64,000 nucleotides of DNA from Symbiodinium sp. CCMP2592 (GCA_905221615.1 CAJNDT010003435.1:615875-679874), one strand, 5' to 3'. Counted from the first letter of the stretch, positions 43,166-55,253 are shown. The notes: generated by a model from the letters alone, not told the origin. Numbers and translations are program-made.

Positions 43166-43845
43166 GGTGGGGAGCCCTGAACACGTAAACCCCTAAGCAA
43201 ACAGGCCTACTCCCTAACCCTCAAACTCTTAACACCCTAAAGACCTCAAGAACCTTAAGCCCTTATAGCCCTAAGTCCTACGAACCCAAAAACCTCAAGA
43301 CACTGCACCCCTCATGTAGGGTTCGGGAGTCAAGTTGTTGTCATGTTGCAACGATGGCTATGTCCGTAGCTATATCATACTCTTTTCGGTCTCAAGCTAT
43401 GTGTTTTCTCCCACCTATTTGCCTAGGACTGGAACGTTATCCCTGCATAGATGTCCCAACCTCTTTGACCGGTGGCCACCATGCCGACCCTTAAACCCTG
43501 ATTCCTAAACCTAAGCGAGAAACCTAAACCCTAAACGCAGAACCCTAATCCCACTACCAGGCCCTCGCCTTAAGCTCCACAATCCCAGGCACCTGTGAAG
43601 TTTCTCAGCCGTGGGTAGGGTATCGTTCGTCCTGGGCAGAACATTGGACTTAGGCGCTTGACTAACTGGTAAAACTATCACGGTTAAGGGTTTAGGGTTT
43701 ATAGGGGTTTGGGGGTTTAGGGTTTAGGGGTTTAGTGGTTTAGGGATCTGGGGCCTATTAGGGTTTAGTATTTGGGGTGCAGTCCGTGTTTTGTCAAGAA
43801 CATACTCCCCCAAGGCATATTCCAAGCCTTGAGGCCGTGGCGGTA
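43166..43845. other. Non-coding stretch with heptamer repeats
   Basis: CCCTAAA-like repeats near 43,490-43,560 and TTTAGGG-like repeats near 43,685-43,770. No gene supported. Confidence 0.5.
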
Positions 43846-43963
43846 CTTAAAGGTTCATGGGACCGAGTAACTATGGTTATAAATAAGGTAACTATACTTA
43901 CAAAATAACCTCAGTTAGGGTACTTAGTATAACTGTACTTACTAAGTCCCATGAACCCCCAAG
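43846..43963. mobile_element. MITE, family M1
   Basis: cttaaaggttcatgggac / gtcccatgaacccccaag, TA both sides. Confidence 0.75.
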
Positions 43964-44144
43964 TAGCGCTCAAGCGGAAATCCAGGGATGGTTTTGAGTT
44001 TGCTCTTTGGGGATGGCTACGGTCATGCCTAAACCCGAAACCCTAAACCTTAAACGCTAGTTTCACGAAAAGGCCCATTGCACTAAAAAAAAAAACAAAA
44101 ACCTAATTTCTAAGCCCTAAACGCTAAACTTGAGCCGGGTGCAG

Positions 44145-44193
44145 GGCTTGCAGATGCTCACATCAAGCAGATGACAGCGAAGAACAAAGCCCG
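44145..44193 (+). CDS. Candidate short exon, unknown gene
   Basis: Between gtgcag|GG and CCCG|GTTTAG the frame reads LADAHIKQMTAKNKA, with AG|G acceptor and GT donor. Codon composition differs from the surrounding heptamer DNA. No family recognised. Confidence 0.3.
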
Positions 44194-44199
44194 GTTTAG

Positions 44200-45360
44200 G
44201 GTTTAGCGGTTAAGGGTTATGGGGCCCCGAACCCGAACGCCCCCAAACCCCTAAACTTGTAAACCTCTAAAGTTCTGAACCCCTCAAACTCCCAAAGCCC
44301 TAAAGCTCTGAATCCCCTAAAACCTCGAAGCCCCCATACCGGTGAACCCCAAGCCCCAGACCTCTAAACCCCTGAACCCCAAAACCATCCTAAACCCCTG
44401 AAGGAACTCATCAAGGAACCCCGTAAAAACACTCTAGGCTACCAGAGCCCTGAAAGGAGCACCGAACTTTCGCAGCGAATCCTTAAACCGCAAATCCTGA
44501 AACCCAAAATCCCAAATCCCAATTCCGGAACCACAGAATCCTATAAAATTTTCGCCGCGAAGCCGGAAGTATCAAAAAGCACGGGCTTGAAACCCAACCC
44601 TAAACAAACGTCCGTTGCACATTTAAGCAAAAATCCCTAAACCCGAAGCCAGGCCTAGCAATGGGCCCGGCTGCGAAAGGTGGGAAGCCAAGACGAATCC
44701 GCGAATTTTGGTTTAGGGTTTCAGGTTAAGGGTTAGACAGTTAGCGTCTTGGGGTTTAGGAATCTGTGCTTCGGAATTCGGGCTCGGGATTTGGGTTTAG
44801 GGCTTTCCTGGGCCCTGAAGAACCTAGCTTTTTGAGACCTGAATATAACAAGGAAAAATAGGGGGGGCTAAAGAAGGTAGGGTCTTCAGGGTCCAGGTTG
44901 GGTTTAGGGCTTTCTAAACCCTAAGCCCCAAGCAATAAACCCTACACCTTACACCCTAAACTCAAGGCCTAGGCCGCCCACCTCCAACCCTAAACCCTAA
45001 GCAATAAACCCTAAACCGGGCTTCGGGGTTTCGGAGTTGAGGTCGAAAGGTCGTACTGCAAGGAAGTTTCGTAGCGGTCCTAAGCTCAGTTGAACGGCCG
45101 AGCTTTACGGTTGAGGGTTTTAGGATTTTAGGGGTTTGGGGCTTCGGGGTTTGGGGTTCAGGGGTTGGGGTTCAGGGTTGAGGGTTCTAGGGTTTAAGGT
45201 TTAGGGTTTTCGAGCTTTCGGGTCTATCTAGGTGGTTCGGGGTGTATTCTAGGGGCTCGAATAGTTCGAACATATTAAGGAGCCAGTTTTTCAGACCCCT
45301 ACTCTTGCAGTTGTGCCCTTCGGAAGTCCGTCATAGGTAAGGTACTGCCCCCATACAGTA
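44200..45360. repeat. Degenerate telomere-like heptamer region
   Basis: CCCTAAA-type repeats (44,230-44,650, 44,910-45,015) and TTTAGGG-type (45,110-45,210) alternate strand. A short open stretch GPAAKGGKPRRIREF lies near 44,665. Nothing else seen. Confidence 0.6.
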
Positions 45361-45363
45361 AGA

Positions 45364-45426
45364 GTCTATAATAGGGCTACGATTAAGGTCCTCATAGGAC
45401 CTTAATAGTAGCCCTATTATAGAATC
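45364..45426. repeat. Near-perfect hairpin
   Basis: ataatagggctac-attaaggtcct pairs with aggaccttaat-gtagccctattat around a 3-nt loop (cat). Related to no other family here. Confidence 0.7.
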
Positions 45427-45577
45427 TATATTATGAATATTATTCAACTATTACTGAGTGGGGACCGTACCCAAGTCATAGGTTCATTCAAGATGCAAGG
45501 CAAGGAAAGCTCCCCCTAAACCCTATTTCCTAAACCCTAAACCGCGGCAACCTAAGAGGCCCGACAATGATGAGCTA

Positions 45578-45798
45578 CTTAAAGGATCATGGGACTTAGT
45601 AAGTAGGGTTATAAGTAAAGTAACTACAGTTATAATAACTTATAACCCCAGTTAGGGTACTTATAACTGTAATTACTAAGTCCCATGAACCCCATTTTAG
45701 AACACTTATAGATCTTTAAGGAACCCTATTTATAGAACCCTATAGTACCCTTAAAAGGAGCCCTAAAGCCTACTTACTAAGTCCCTTGAACCCCCAAG
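45578..45798. mobile_element. MITE family M1, composite
   Basis: A left end cttaaaggatcatgggac at 45,578 and a first right end gtcccatgaacccc at 45,680-45,694, which is cut short. A second complete right end lies at 45,770-45,798 and is followed by TA. It may be one element with a later insertion or two overlapping ones. Confidence 0.65.
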
Positions 45799-45799
45799 T

Positions 45800-46529
45800 A
45801 CATGAGCTCCTCGAGATCGTGCCTTGGATTGCAGGCGCTACCCGAGAAAAGCCAAGACCGAGACCGTTGGATCTCCAGGCACCGGGGGGGGCTAGTGTGT
45901 AGGAGGATTTTCCCGGAGGTGAAAAAACTCCTTCTGTTTCGTGGTTGTGTTTTTTTTTGCTTGCAGTTGGGCCACTTGCACCAAATTCCATTAAAGTTTG
46001 TGGTTTCTCACAGCTTACTATCAGCTGTTTGTTACTTGCGAAGTCATAGTTACATTTATTATTGTACGGTCCCATACTTCATTTTCAAGCAGCATGCATT
46101 CAGGCGTTTCGTCCGTCTGCGGTTTTGCAGTTTCGGGTTTATGGTTTAGGATGTGGGTAGTCCTCTAAATTTGAGTCCGTTTTTCAGTCCCCAAACCTTC
46201 AAACAGGAGCCTAAAAGGGAGGCCCTTATCTGGAGAACTGCCAAACGTAACTTAGAGAACTACCCATGTTACTTGAGCTGCTTCTGATACTGGCGACTGC
46301 GAAGCCAATCCTTCTCCTGCTCGAAAGTAGCAGAGCGTGCGAAGCATTGTTGGGGCCATCATAATAGAATAGGGGTTTGTTTGGTGTGTTATGGTGTACA
46401 TAACTAGAAGCAATTCAGGAATCCTGAGTCACGGTGTAAATGCTCATTCAAACTTCAGTATTTCTCGATTGCCACGGAGGCTCTGCAACTACCACTACCA
46501 GAGTGGTGCCATGACGAGGTGCAGGGGTG
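45800..46529. other. Unassigned segment
   Basis: Exon-like open stretches HELLEIVPWIAGATREKPRP (45,802 onward) and IATEALQLPLPEWCHDEVQG (46,469 onward) are the only candidates, with no homology recognised. Heptamer repeats are scarce here. Confidence 0.3.
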
Positions 46530-46664
46530 CTTGGAGGGTCTTTAGGGGACTTAGTAAGTAGGTAGTAAGTAGCCTTATAAGTACCCTAAAAGGGACCCTA
46601 ATTGGGGTTATGGTACTTATAAGTCCCTAAAAAAATCAGTTACTAAGTCCCCCGACCCTCCAAG
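46530..46664. mobile_element. MITE, family M1
   Basis: cttggagggtc...ggggacttagtaa at left, ttactaagtcccccgaccctccaag at right (partly shown), TG on both sides. Confidence 0.65.
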
Positions 46665-48234
46665 TGCTCGCTTGTGTAAGGCAGTAGGCACTTGGAGGAC
46701 ACACGTGTGATCTTACGCAAGGTGGCCTAGAGGCCAAAGCAGCAGTACAGATCCCGGCCACAACACCTTCACCTTAAACCCTGAACCCTAAACCTGCAAA
46801 ACTCTACAATGCTAAACCCAACCTTGGCCCTGAATAACCTCCCTATAGGGTTCCTTATTATGGTTTCTTTATATAAGTCCTTAAAAACGTAGGTTCTTCG
46901 GGGTTAAGGAAAAGCCCTAGTATAGGGGGGCCTGAAGAACTCGCTTTTCGTATTTCCGTACGACAAGTGTATAGTCAACAGCTGGTCTGTACCCCCAAAC
47001 CCCTCGTATTCTTATGATTAAGGCCCCTATACCGTAAAGCTGTTGTAGAATTCTAGAACCCTTGTAGAGCCCTTGAAAGCAAGCTTCAGTCAAACTTTTT
47101 AGAAGGATCCCTTAATTAACACCGAACTCTACAGCTCCAAGGACCCCCAAAGCTGTACACTTCCTCAAAGTAACACATTGAAAAGGAACAAAACTATAAA
47201 TCCGAAAAGCCATAAAAAGCCCTACCCTAAACCCTCAAAGCCCTAAGCCCTTACCCCTAAACGCCCTAAACCCTAAACGTAAAAGCCCTACAATCCCTTA
47301 ACCGACCCAGCTCGGGCCAGATGCCGGTCCGAAAGACCTTCATCGACTACAGGCGCTTGACCCCCCCGCCCCGACTTCAAGGGTATAGGGTTTAGGGGTT
47401 TGGGGCTTTAAGGTTTAGGGTTTTGGGGTTTAGGGTTTAGGGTTCCCTTCCAGATTCGAACAGTGGATCCGACCGTCAATGGAAGAGTTCCTGCTAGGGT
47501 TCCTTTGCAGGTTCCTGGGAGTCCGTTGTGTGGGGTTTGGGGTGATGTTCAACATCAGTGAACTGGGTTGTGCTTTGGGATAATTTTTTCCCCTATTTCC
47601 TTAAAAAGGGAACCTATTCAGAAATAATTTTCAAAGGGTTTAAAGCACAACTTAAACTGCGGCAAACGCGGTGTTTACTGGATGCGGCTTTGGAGGCCCA
47701 AAAACCCCAAAGCTGATTTAGACCTCTATTTCCGGTAGACTCCACAAGCCGTAAACTTCAAAGCAAGGCTCATAGTGTCGTAGTGGTTGTGGTTTGGGAG
47801 CACTTAACAGCTTCAGGGCTTTAACGATCTGGAATGTCTGATTCCGGCTGATGGTGTTGCCGAAGGTGTGCACAGTAGATATTTCAGGTTTGTTTGGGAC
47901 CGTAGAAAAAGCACGTAAACTTGAAGTTTTGCACGACGGCAGTAGAGTGTATGCGTAGATACCCAGACCTTCCAACATCTCTTACCTGTCTTGAATAAGC
48001 AATCTACCTTAAACTATAGTAGGATCCCCAATATGATTTAGGGCGGGTATACTCCTTAATTAAAGGATTTTGAAAAGTCTGGGTACTCTTGGGGGGCTCC
48101 TGCTGAGGGTTTCCGTGGTCAGAGCTGCGCAGAGCCATGTTCTCAGAGAAATCTGTTTGGCAACGGAGAAGCTGAGAAAGGGCTTGGGGTCTGACGGGTT
48201 TAAGGTTTAGGGTTCGGGTTTAAGGCTGGGTTTA
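46665..48234. other. Non-coding stretch, heptamer repeats
   Basis: A possible exon MPVRKTFIDY at 47,321-47,352 has GC after it but is too short to trust. TTTAGGG repeats at 47,380-47,450. An imperfect palindrome lies near 47,985-48,090. No gene recognised. Confidence 0.4.
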
Positions 48235-48363
48235 CTGGGAGGATCATGGGACTTAGTAAGTAGGGTTATAATGGTTATAAGTACTGTAATTGGGGTTATA
48301 AATAAAGATAGTTGTAGTCACCTTACTTATAACCCTACTCACTAAGTCCCATGATCCTTTAAG
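48235..48363. mobile_element. MITE, family M1
   Basis: ctgggaggatcatgggac / gtcccatgatcctttaag; TA on both sides. Confidence 0.75.
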
Positions 48364-48444
48364 TAGGGTTTAGAGTTCAGGGCTTCGGCCTGGGATTCTG
48401 GGTTGATGCTGTTCATCCAGGGTCCAGGGTCTTAGATTGCAACA

Positions 48445-48546
48445 TGGGTAGTTGTCAAAATTAAGGTCTCTGTTTGGGTACCCTAAATAATAGGTGCCGT
48501 ATTATGATAGGGCCCAAAGAGCGACCATATTTTTGACAACCACCCA
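48445..48546. mobile_element. MITE-like element, family M3
   Basis: tgggtagttgtcaaaatta / atttttgacaaccaccca, with the shared centre taataggtgccgtattatga. Confidence 0.65.
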
Positions 48547-49016
48547 CCTGTTGTTCTGCACGAGGTACACAGAAGAGTCGCCAAGGGCAGGACGGACCGG
48601 GGCTTTGATTGGACTTGCGGATTTGGGACCTCGCAGGAGTATTATGTATGAGGCCGCAAACCCAGAAGCCCAAAACCGAAACCCTTAACCTGAGAGGATG
48701 TTCGCCTAAAGTTACACGAAGTTACTGCTTAGGGGGTGCCCCACAAGGCCTTGAATGAGCGAAAGGACAACCTCGAACCTCTCAGAATCCTCAATCCTGA
48801 AACCTAGAAGCCTACAGCCCAAAGCCCTACTCCTGGTCTTTGCAATCTAGAGTCTCTACAGGACTCGAACCAGTACAGGCGTCTGAGTAGTTACAGTAGT
48901 GACAGTATTCCCTCATAACCAAAAGCCCACTTGGGCCCTATGTAGTAATTATGTGGCTTTCGGGCTTTTGGTTTCTTTGGATGTGCCTCCGGTGCTTGTC
49001 AAGACTTGGGATTGAG

Positions 49017-49140
49017 AGTTTAGTAGACCCTAAACCCGAAACCCTAAACCCCTAAACCCTAAACCCTAAACCCTAAACCCTAAACCCCTAAACCCCTAAA
49101 CCCCCAAAACCCTAAACCCCTAAACCCTGAACCCTAGATT
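49017..49140. repeat. CCCTAAA heptamer array
   Basis: Several perfect CCCTAAA units plus 8-mers CCCCTAAA; the cleanest telomere-like run in this half. Confidence 0.8.
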
Positions 49141-49377
49141 CGGGTTTCGGAGCCCCTGTAAGCCCCTATGGTTAAGCCTTAAACCTTATAGACCCCTAAA
49201 TGCCTCTAAACGCCCCTAATTATGAACCCCCCAAAAACCTTAAATCTTAAAACCCCCTAGACTCTCTAGAAGCCCCTCATTATGAACCACGACTAAAACC
49301 TTAAGCCTCAAAACGCTAAACGCCTCAAGAAGCCCCTACAAGCCCCTATAATACTGTAAGGTAAAAGCCAGAAAGTT

Positions 49378-49452
49378 GGAATATGATTATCCTAAACCCT
49401 TTATGGTAAATTATAGGGTATCCTACCCTGAAACCATATTCCAACTTTCTGG
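49378..49452. mobile_element. Palindromic element, family M4
   Basis: ccagaaagttggaatatg / atattccaactttctgg; outside the array and 48 bp before an M5 element. Confidence 0.65.
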
Positions 49453-49499
49453 AGTTCCCTTTAAACCTTAAACCCCTTAAAGGGCCACAAGATCGCTCA

Positions 49500-49612
49500 T
49501 AATGTAGGAACCTGATTTAGAAACCCTGCGCCCGTAACTCCCAAAATAGTAGGATTTATATAAGGAGCCCTAATAAAGGCCCCAAGGTTTCTTAATCAGG
49601 TTCCCACACTAT
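49500..49612. mobile_element. Palindromic element, family M5
   Basis: taatgtaggaacctgattta / cttaatcaggttcccacac. M4 precedes M5 here, the reverse of the order in the array. Confidence 0.6.
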
Positions 49613-49759
49613 TCTAGTACCCTTATAGGTCCCTGATAGTAACCCTTATAGACCCCTTTAAAGGAACCCTAATGAAGGCCCAAGGTTCCTGCATTAGATC
49701 GCTCATCGGGGAGCCTTTTTGCGGCCGTTAAGCGACGCGACCATGCCTTGAGTGCACTA

Positions 49760-49900
49760 CTGACTTGGGGTTTGGGGTTTTAGGGTTTAGGGTTTAGGGC
49801 CAGAGGGTTTAGGGTTTGGGGTTTTAGGGTTTGGGGTTTTAGGGACTAGGGTTTAGAGGGTTTAGGGTCTGGGGTTTAGGGTTTAGGGTTCTGAGCCCTT
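49760..49900. repeat. TTTAGGG-like heptamer array
   Basis: gggtttagggtttggggtttt-type repeats. Confidence 0.75.
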
Positions 49901-49954
49901 TCGGCCCGATAGGCTCGCGTAGTTGTAGACGACCCCGGATCAACAGAGAAAACT

Positions 49955-50057
49955 TGGGTGGTTGTCAAAATTATGGTCCCTTTTTGCGTACCCTACATTT
50001 TTTTTGCCGTACTATATTCGGGACCCCAACATGGACCATGATGTTTACAGCCGCCCA
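49955..50057. mobile_element. Decayed M3 element
   Basis: Left end tgggtggttgtcaaaatta clear; right end only partly complementary (acagccgccca). Confidence 0.5.
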
Positions 50058-50469
50058 CTTACGTACCTTAAACGGTGGCCATTGCAGGGACCTAAAATAT
50101 CAAGACCCTTTCAAAAGAGGGAGTTTATTGATCGGGTGTGTATTTGTGCTGATCCCAATACAATAGATCCGTGCCTGCAGGGCTGAACACAGCGCATGGG
50201 CCTCAGAAAGAATGGGGCGCAGCATGGCATTTCGTGTTTACGCATTTCGTCGTTGTGGTGGTAGTGGTGGTGGTGGTCGTGTCATAGTGGCTTAGTGGTG
50301 GTCGCCATGTTCGAAGTCGAGGTCGTTCTCGTCATCCTCGTCCTCGTCCTGGTCCTCATCGTCGTAGTACCAGTAGCAATTCTCGTTCCGGTCATCGTAG
50401 CAGGCAAGGAAGGACAAACAATGCTGCTGTCATCCTAGTCTCACAGTAGCAGACTTGGTGGTAGCGGTG

Positions 50470-50690
50470 CAGCAGCTGTTGCTGCAGCTGTAGATGATGG
50501 TGATGATTCATCATCACCATCATCGTCATCTGCATCATCATCAGCACCGTCATCATTACCAGCATCAACATCATCATCGTCGTCATCATCGGCGTCGTCA
50601 TCATCATCATCATCATCACCATCACGGCGATGATGGTCGTTGTGACGGTCTTGGTGGTGGTGATCATGATGACAATGAGGATCTGAACTG
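50470..50690. repeat. ATC/CAT triplet repeat
   Basis: Imperfect CAT/ATC units with a GAT inversion, like the tracts upstream of E1. Confidence 0.7.
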
Positions 50691-50697
50691 ACGATTG

Positions 50698-50870
50698 CCT
50701 CAGCAATATATTCTGTTGAGGATAGCTGTCGCCTATTGCCTCAATGCCATCTCCAATCTCTTCTTCGCATTAGCACGGTGTGCTGCGCAAAGAACCATCA
50801 CCGTCAACGTATTGGGCCCGGGGCTCCCCCTAAAGCCCATAGAGCATCGAATCGGTAAAGCTGACCCTGA
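50698..50870 (+). CDS. Candidate exon, unknown gene
   Basis: Open frame ILLRIAVAYCLNAISNLFFA, LARCAAQRTITVNVLGPG. Of normal composition, unlike the triplet DNA before it, and interrupted by the M1 element that starts at 50,877. No splice sites assigned. Confidence 0.25.
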
Positions 50871-50876
50871 ACCCTG

Positions 50877-50994
50877 CTTGGAGGCTCATGGGACTTAGTA
50901 TGTAGGGTTGTAGGTAACTAAATTGGGTAATAGTGAGTATAACTGCAGTTACTTTACTTATAGCCCTACTTACTAAGTCCCATGATCCTTTAAG
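50877..50994. mobile_element. MITE, family M1
   Basis: cttggaggctcatgggac / gtcccatgatcctttaag; TG at left, TA at right. Confidence 0.7.
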
Positions 50995-51644
50995 TAAACC
51001 ACAAACCCTAAGTCCTCAGCCTAAAACTCCAAACCCTAAGCCCCAAACCCCGTCTAGATCCCTTTAAGGAACCCTTTAAAGGAACCCTGCGTCCTCAGCC
51101 TAAACCTGGGGAACCCTGGCGAAGCCCTGAACGTCCTCATGGCTTGTTAGGCCTGCAGCGATGTGCGGGTGCATGATTGCATCCTTGCAAGAGGCCTCGG
51201 TTGGTTTTAGGGCTGAGGGTTCAGGGGCCTCTTGGGGTTCAGGGTTTGGGGCCTCTTGGGGTTTAGGGTTCAGGGTTTAGGGGGGTTTCAGGGTTTAGGG
51301 TTGGTTTAGGAGCCTCTTGCTGGGGGTTTCTTGTGACATCTCGTGACGGGACGCGCCTTTTCTGGGGCGGCCCACCACCCGGCATCACCTTTCGGGATTC
51401 AGGCTGTCGTAAACAGAATATAGGGGCCCGAATAGTTGGAACAGGGTTTGGGGGTCCATTTTATGCTATGATTAGCTATTGGTAAATATTTAGGCCCCTA
51501 GCGCCAAAACAAGCGCGAAGGGTTTGTTTAGAAGATCAGTTAGTATGTCCTGTTACTCTCTCATGTGCAAGGGCTGCACCTCAGCTCCTTTCGGATATTC
51601 GGACTTCCAGCACCAAGAATTTCCGCTTCATGGTCCAGGTCCCG

Positions 51645-51890
51645 GCTCAGGGTTTAGGGTTTAGGGGTTTAGGGTTGAGGGTTTAGGGTTTAGGGCTGAA
51701 GGTTTAGGGTTTAGGGTTGAGGGTTTAGGGTTTAGGGTTGAGGGTTTAGGGTTTAGGGTTCAGGGTTTAGGGTTTAGAGTTCAGGATTTAGGGTTTAGGG
51801 TTCAGGGTTTAGGGTTCAGGGTTCAGGGTTTAGGGTTAAGGGTTCAGGGTTTAGGGTTTAGGGTTCAGGGTTTAGGGTTTAGGGCTGAGG
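51645..51890. repeat. TTTAGGG heptamer array
   Basis: gggtttagggtt(t/c)agg units, about 240 bp, mainly TTTAGGG with TTCAGGG and TTGAGGG variants. Confidence 0.8.
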
Positions 51891-51899
51891 CCTTTCATC

Positions 51900-52700
51900 C
51901 TACAAACTTCGCAACGCGTGAATTTCCTGAAACTCTTCAGTGCGTACACAGCCCCAACACGGCAAAAATCCTGCACAATAAACGCGAACATACTCAACAG
52001 TTCGGAACCTTGAATGCAACTTTTAACCGTAAACCATAAGCTTACCCCCTAAACCCTAAACCCTAAGCCCTATCACCTTACTTCGGCACATGCTGCACAC
52101 GAAGGCATCTCGATGCTCCTCCGACAATGCAGTGGGTCAATCTTTCGGTGGGTGTCCTATAGGGATCAAAATAGTTACCAATACTATTTTGGGGAGGTCC
52201 TTTTTTGCATATAGTATAATGGGGAAAGCCATATTTTAATTAAGGGCTCTGGATTATCGGTTCTCTTGCACGTCTGGCCTGGTTCATCTGTACGCTGGTC
52301 TTTTTTCTGATGTTTGCAGCTTTTCCCGTTGCCGTCGTGGTTGCTGCTGCTGTTTCCGGCAAGTCATCGTCGTTGTCGTCGTCGTGGTCGTTGATGATCT
52401 TTCTGTTGTTGCTTGTTGTTTATCTTTGGGTAATATGGATCCTGCAGAAGTCGCAAAGTTCCCTCACAGTCCGGATATGATTATGCCCCCCCCCCCCCCG
52501 CCGCGCCTCAAAAACAAACATAAAGCCTAAACCCCAACACGCATACCGTGTGGTCTACGACTCCTATTTTCGGGGTTCCTGTACTTGTACTGACGTAGTC
52601 TAATACTATAATATCCCCCCAACATTTCTGGGTGCAGGATTTTTCTACCACAAGCGGTTTTTCTCTGCATGCTGTCGGTGAGATGACTCTGAAGGATTTA
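51900..52700. other. Unassigned segment
   Basis: GTC/GTT triplets near 52,320-52,420, a poly-C run at 52,487-52,499, no supported gene. Confidence 0.4.
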
Positions 52701-52704
52701 GGAA

Positions 52705-52860
52705 CCCTGAAGCCTGAACCCCTAAACCCCTAAACCCCTAAACCCTAAACACTAAGCCCCTAAACCCCTAAACCCTAAACCCCTAAACCCTAAACCCTAA
52801 ACCCCTAAACCCTAAACCCCTAAACCCTAAGCCCCTAAACCCCTAAACCCTAAAGCCGAT
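52705..52860. repeat. CCCTAAA / CCCCTAAA array
   Basis: Alternating 7- and 8-mer units in the CCCTAAA orientation. Confidence 0.8.
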
Positions 52861-54005
52861 AAGCCCCAAAACCCATCTAAACCCTAAGCCTACATCCCTA
52901 AAGCCCGAAACCCCACAACCCTTTCAAATCATAGAGCCCTGAGAATAATCCGTAGAGAAGCCTTTCATGATCCCCATGTCCTTAATGCCGTAACCTCTCT
53001 AGAAGAAGGCCCTAAACACATTTAAACCCGAAGCAAGTCTTGACACCCGAACACAGAACCATAATCCTTAATTCCTAAACCCTAAGCCTTAAAACCCCAA
53101 CCCCTAACCCTAAACCCCAAACCCTAAACAGCCCTATACGCTCTAAACCCCAAAACGCCAAAGCCAAAAATCCTAAACCCTAGGCCCTAAACACCCTCAG
53201 CGCCGAACCCTAAGCGGCTGCGTTGGAGGCCGCATCTTCTCCGCGATGCAGCAACAGAGGCACGGCAAGGATCTCGCAGAAGCTCCGAAGAAGGGTTCAG
53301 GCGTTGTATAGTGCAGGGGTTAGGGGTTTGAGGTTTTTTCACCAGAACCCGCAAGTCTACACACGAAACCCTAAGCCCCAAACCCGAAACGCCTGTAAAC
53401 CAAAGTTTAGGGTTTGGTTCTTCTCAAAAGGAAGCCAAAGAGCATGAGCCTGACAAGTCGTAAACCGTGTAGCCCTAAACCCAGAACCTTAAACCGTCCC
53501 AAACCCGGAGCCATAAACCCCAACAAACCCAAATCCCAAGCTCCAAAGCCTTAAGCCCACAAAACCGGAGACTCTAAATCCGAAACCCTAGAGTAACCCT
53601 TCTGGGAACCCTTATAGTAACCCCTATACACCCCTTTAAAATGATCCCCGAAGCCCCTAAATCCGAATTCCCCCCTTGCCCCTTGCTGCGAGGCCAAAGA
53701 GAAACAGACGCTCGAGACTTGACGACCAGGGTTTAGGGTTTGTTTTTTTTTGAATAGGGGTTTCAGGGTTTAGGGGTTTAGGGGTTTAGGGTTTGTTTAT
53801 CAGTTTTTAGGGTTTAGGGGTTTCAGGGTTTAGGGTTTCAAGTTTTATGGCGTGTGGGGTTCCCAGGGCTTCGGCTCCCGAATGGAAAGGCAACGCCTCC
53901 AGCGAAGACCCCAGAGTACTGGATTGTGATTGTGAACCCACCTGTGTTACCATGATGAGGTGAGCCCATGATGGGACGTGGTCTGTGAGTGTATGTCGTG
54001 TGTAA
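52861..54005. other. Heptamer-rich stretch with one exon-like piece
   Basis: CCCTAAA-type repeats to about 53,210. An open stretch FSAMQQQRHGKDLAEAPKK lies at 53,238-53,294 followed by GGTT; its status is uncertain. TTTAGGG repeats at 53,730-53,845. Confidence 0.35.
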
Positions 54006-54024
54006 GTGTATGCGTGTGTGTCTG

Positions 54025-54057
54025 TGTGCCTGCCTGCCTGCCTGCCTGCCTGTCTGC

Positions 54058-54094
<37 letters not shown>

Positions 54095-54136
54095 GGTCTG
54101 TCTGCCTATCTGTCTGTCTAGCTGTCTGTCTGTCTA
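54025..54136. repeat. (TGCC)n/(TGTC)n tetranucleotide microsatellite
   Basis: About six TGCC units followed by TGTC units with interruptions. Confidence 0.85.
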
Positions 54137-55149
54137 CGCACAATCAAGCAATCTATCTATTATCCCTATCTGCATCGCTGTCTAGTCAACTCTAGTCACT
54201 CTAGTCCAGACAGACCGGAAAAAACTTGAAGCCCTAAGCCCCCAACGAGCAAGACCCGACCACCCGCCGCCCTGCAACACTCGTGATGAGGTGCTTCCCG
54301 AAGCATGTTCTGCAGCCTCAACTGTCGGGATCTAAGCACCACTCGCTGAGGGCTTCATTTCTTGCTTGTGGTTTGGTGTCGGGGGCCTTGGCCCTATTCT
54401 AATTACCGGCCGCAACATTACATCGTCGGCGAAGGCGTGTATGTGGCTTGGGGTCTAACTGCGGTTCTCGTTGTCTTGCAGAGGTACATAGACATACCGC
54501 TTGTAGCCGAGTTTGACACATAGGCACTGCGAGTGTACATGTATCCTCAATCTTGCTCTGGATCTCTCCATCTCTGCAGAATCATGCATGCATGCATCGC
54601 CCAAACGTATACCGTGCAGGGCTGTAAGGTTTGGGAGTTTCATGACTTGATGCTCGCAGCAGACTTTTGCGCACACACAGCCGGAATCAGAAGAGAATAT
54701 TAGAGGCGCTAAATCAGACTTTAGATCAATCTACATAGAAGGATCCTGAATGCAAGGACACTTCCCCTGCTCACTGCCAGCAATAATAAAGAAGCCCTAC
54801 TTATCTGACACCCGTAGACAGCACTGAAGCCGACGCCTGAAACTTGGCATGTGTTGAAGGCACGGAAGTCTTCCGATTCCTCAAACTCTCCACAGGCTGC
54901 CAGTCCAGTGTTGCGGGGAGGTTCATTCAGGGGCCATATTAGTTAGAATATGGTTGTTGGGTGGAATCTCGTAGACTCTGTAGACTCAAACCAGGAGTAT
55001 GAGGGGACATCACCATACTCCAGAACCACATTCTTACCACAGAATGAAGGCTGCGATATTGATCCTCAAACGGTTCCCGAGTTCAGCGGTAAAGGCTCTT
55101 CCGATCCTTCTTCACATTTTGATGCCTAGCACCTACAGTAGAAGCCCAA

Positions 55150-55253
55150 AAGTTGGAAACCCCGTAGCCTCAATCCTTAATTAAGAGTAATGTACAGGTA
55201 ATCCAAGCACTATTTGGCCTTGATCTGGTTTCCAACTTTGTGGAGTTTACTGT
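55150..55253. repeat. Hairpin related to family M4
   Basis: cccaaaagttggaaacc pairs imperfectly with ggtttccaactttgtgg. Perhaps an old M4-like element. Confidence 0.4.

Noticed and set aside
46855..46940. Possible further element family (ataggttcttcggggttaagg), also near 55,430-55,500
   Set aside because: Two copies share about 70 bp, but terminal inverted repeats and borders are not clear enough to call.
48855..48900. tRNA-like B box (ggttcgagtcc on the minus strand)
   Set aside because: The T-arm is nearly complete, but no matching acceptor stem or D-arm could be folded.
49017..49140. True telomere or chromosome end
   Set aside because: Heptamers are degenerate, internal, in both orientations and flanked by ordinary sequence.
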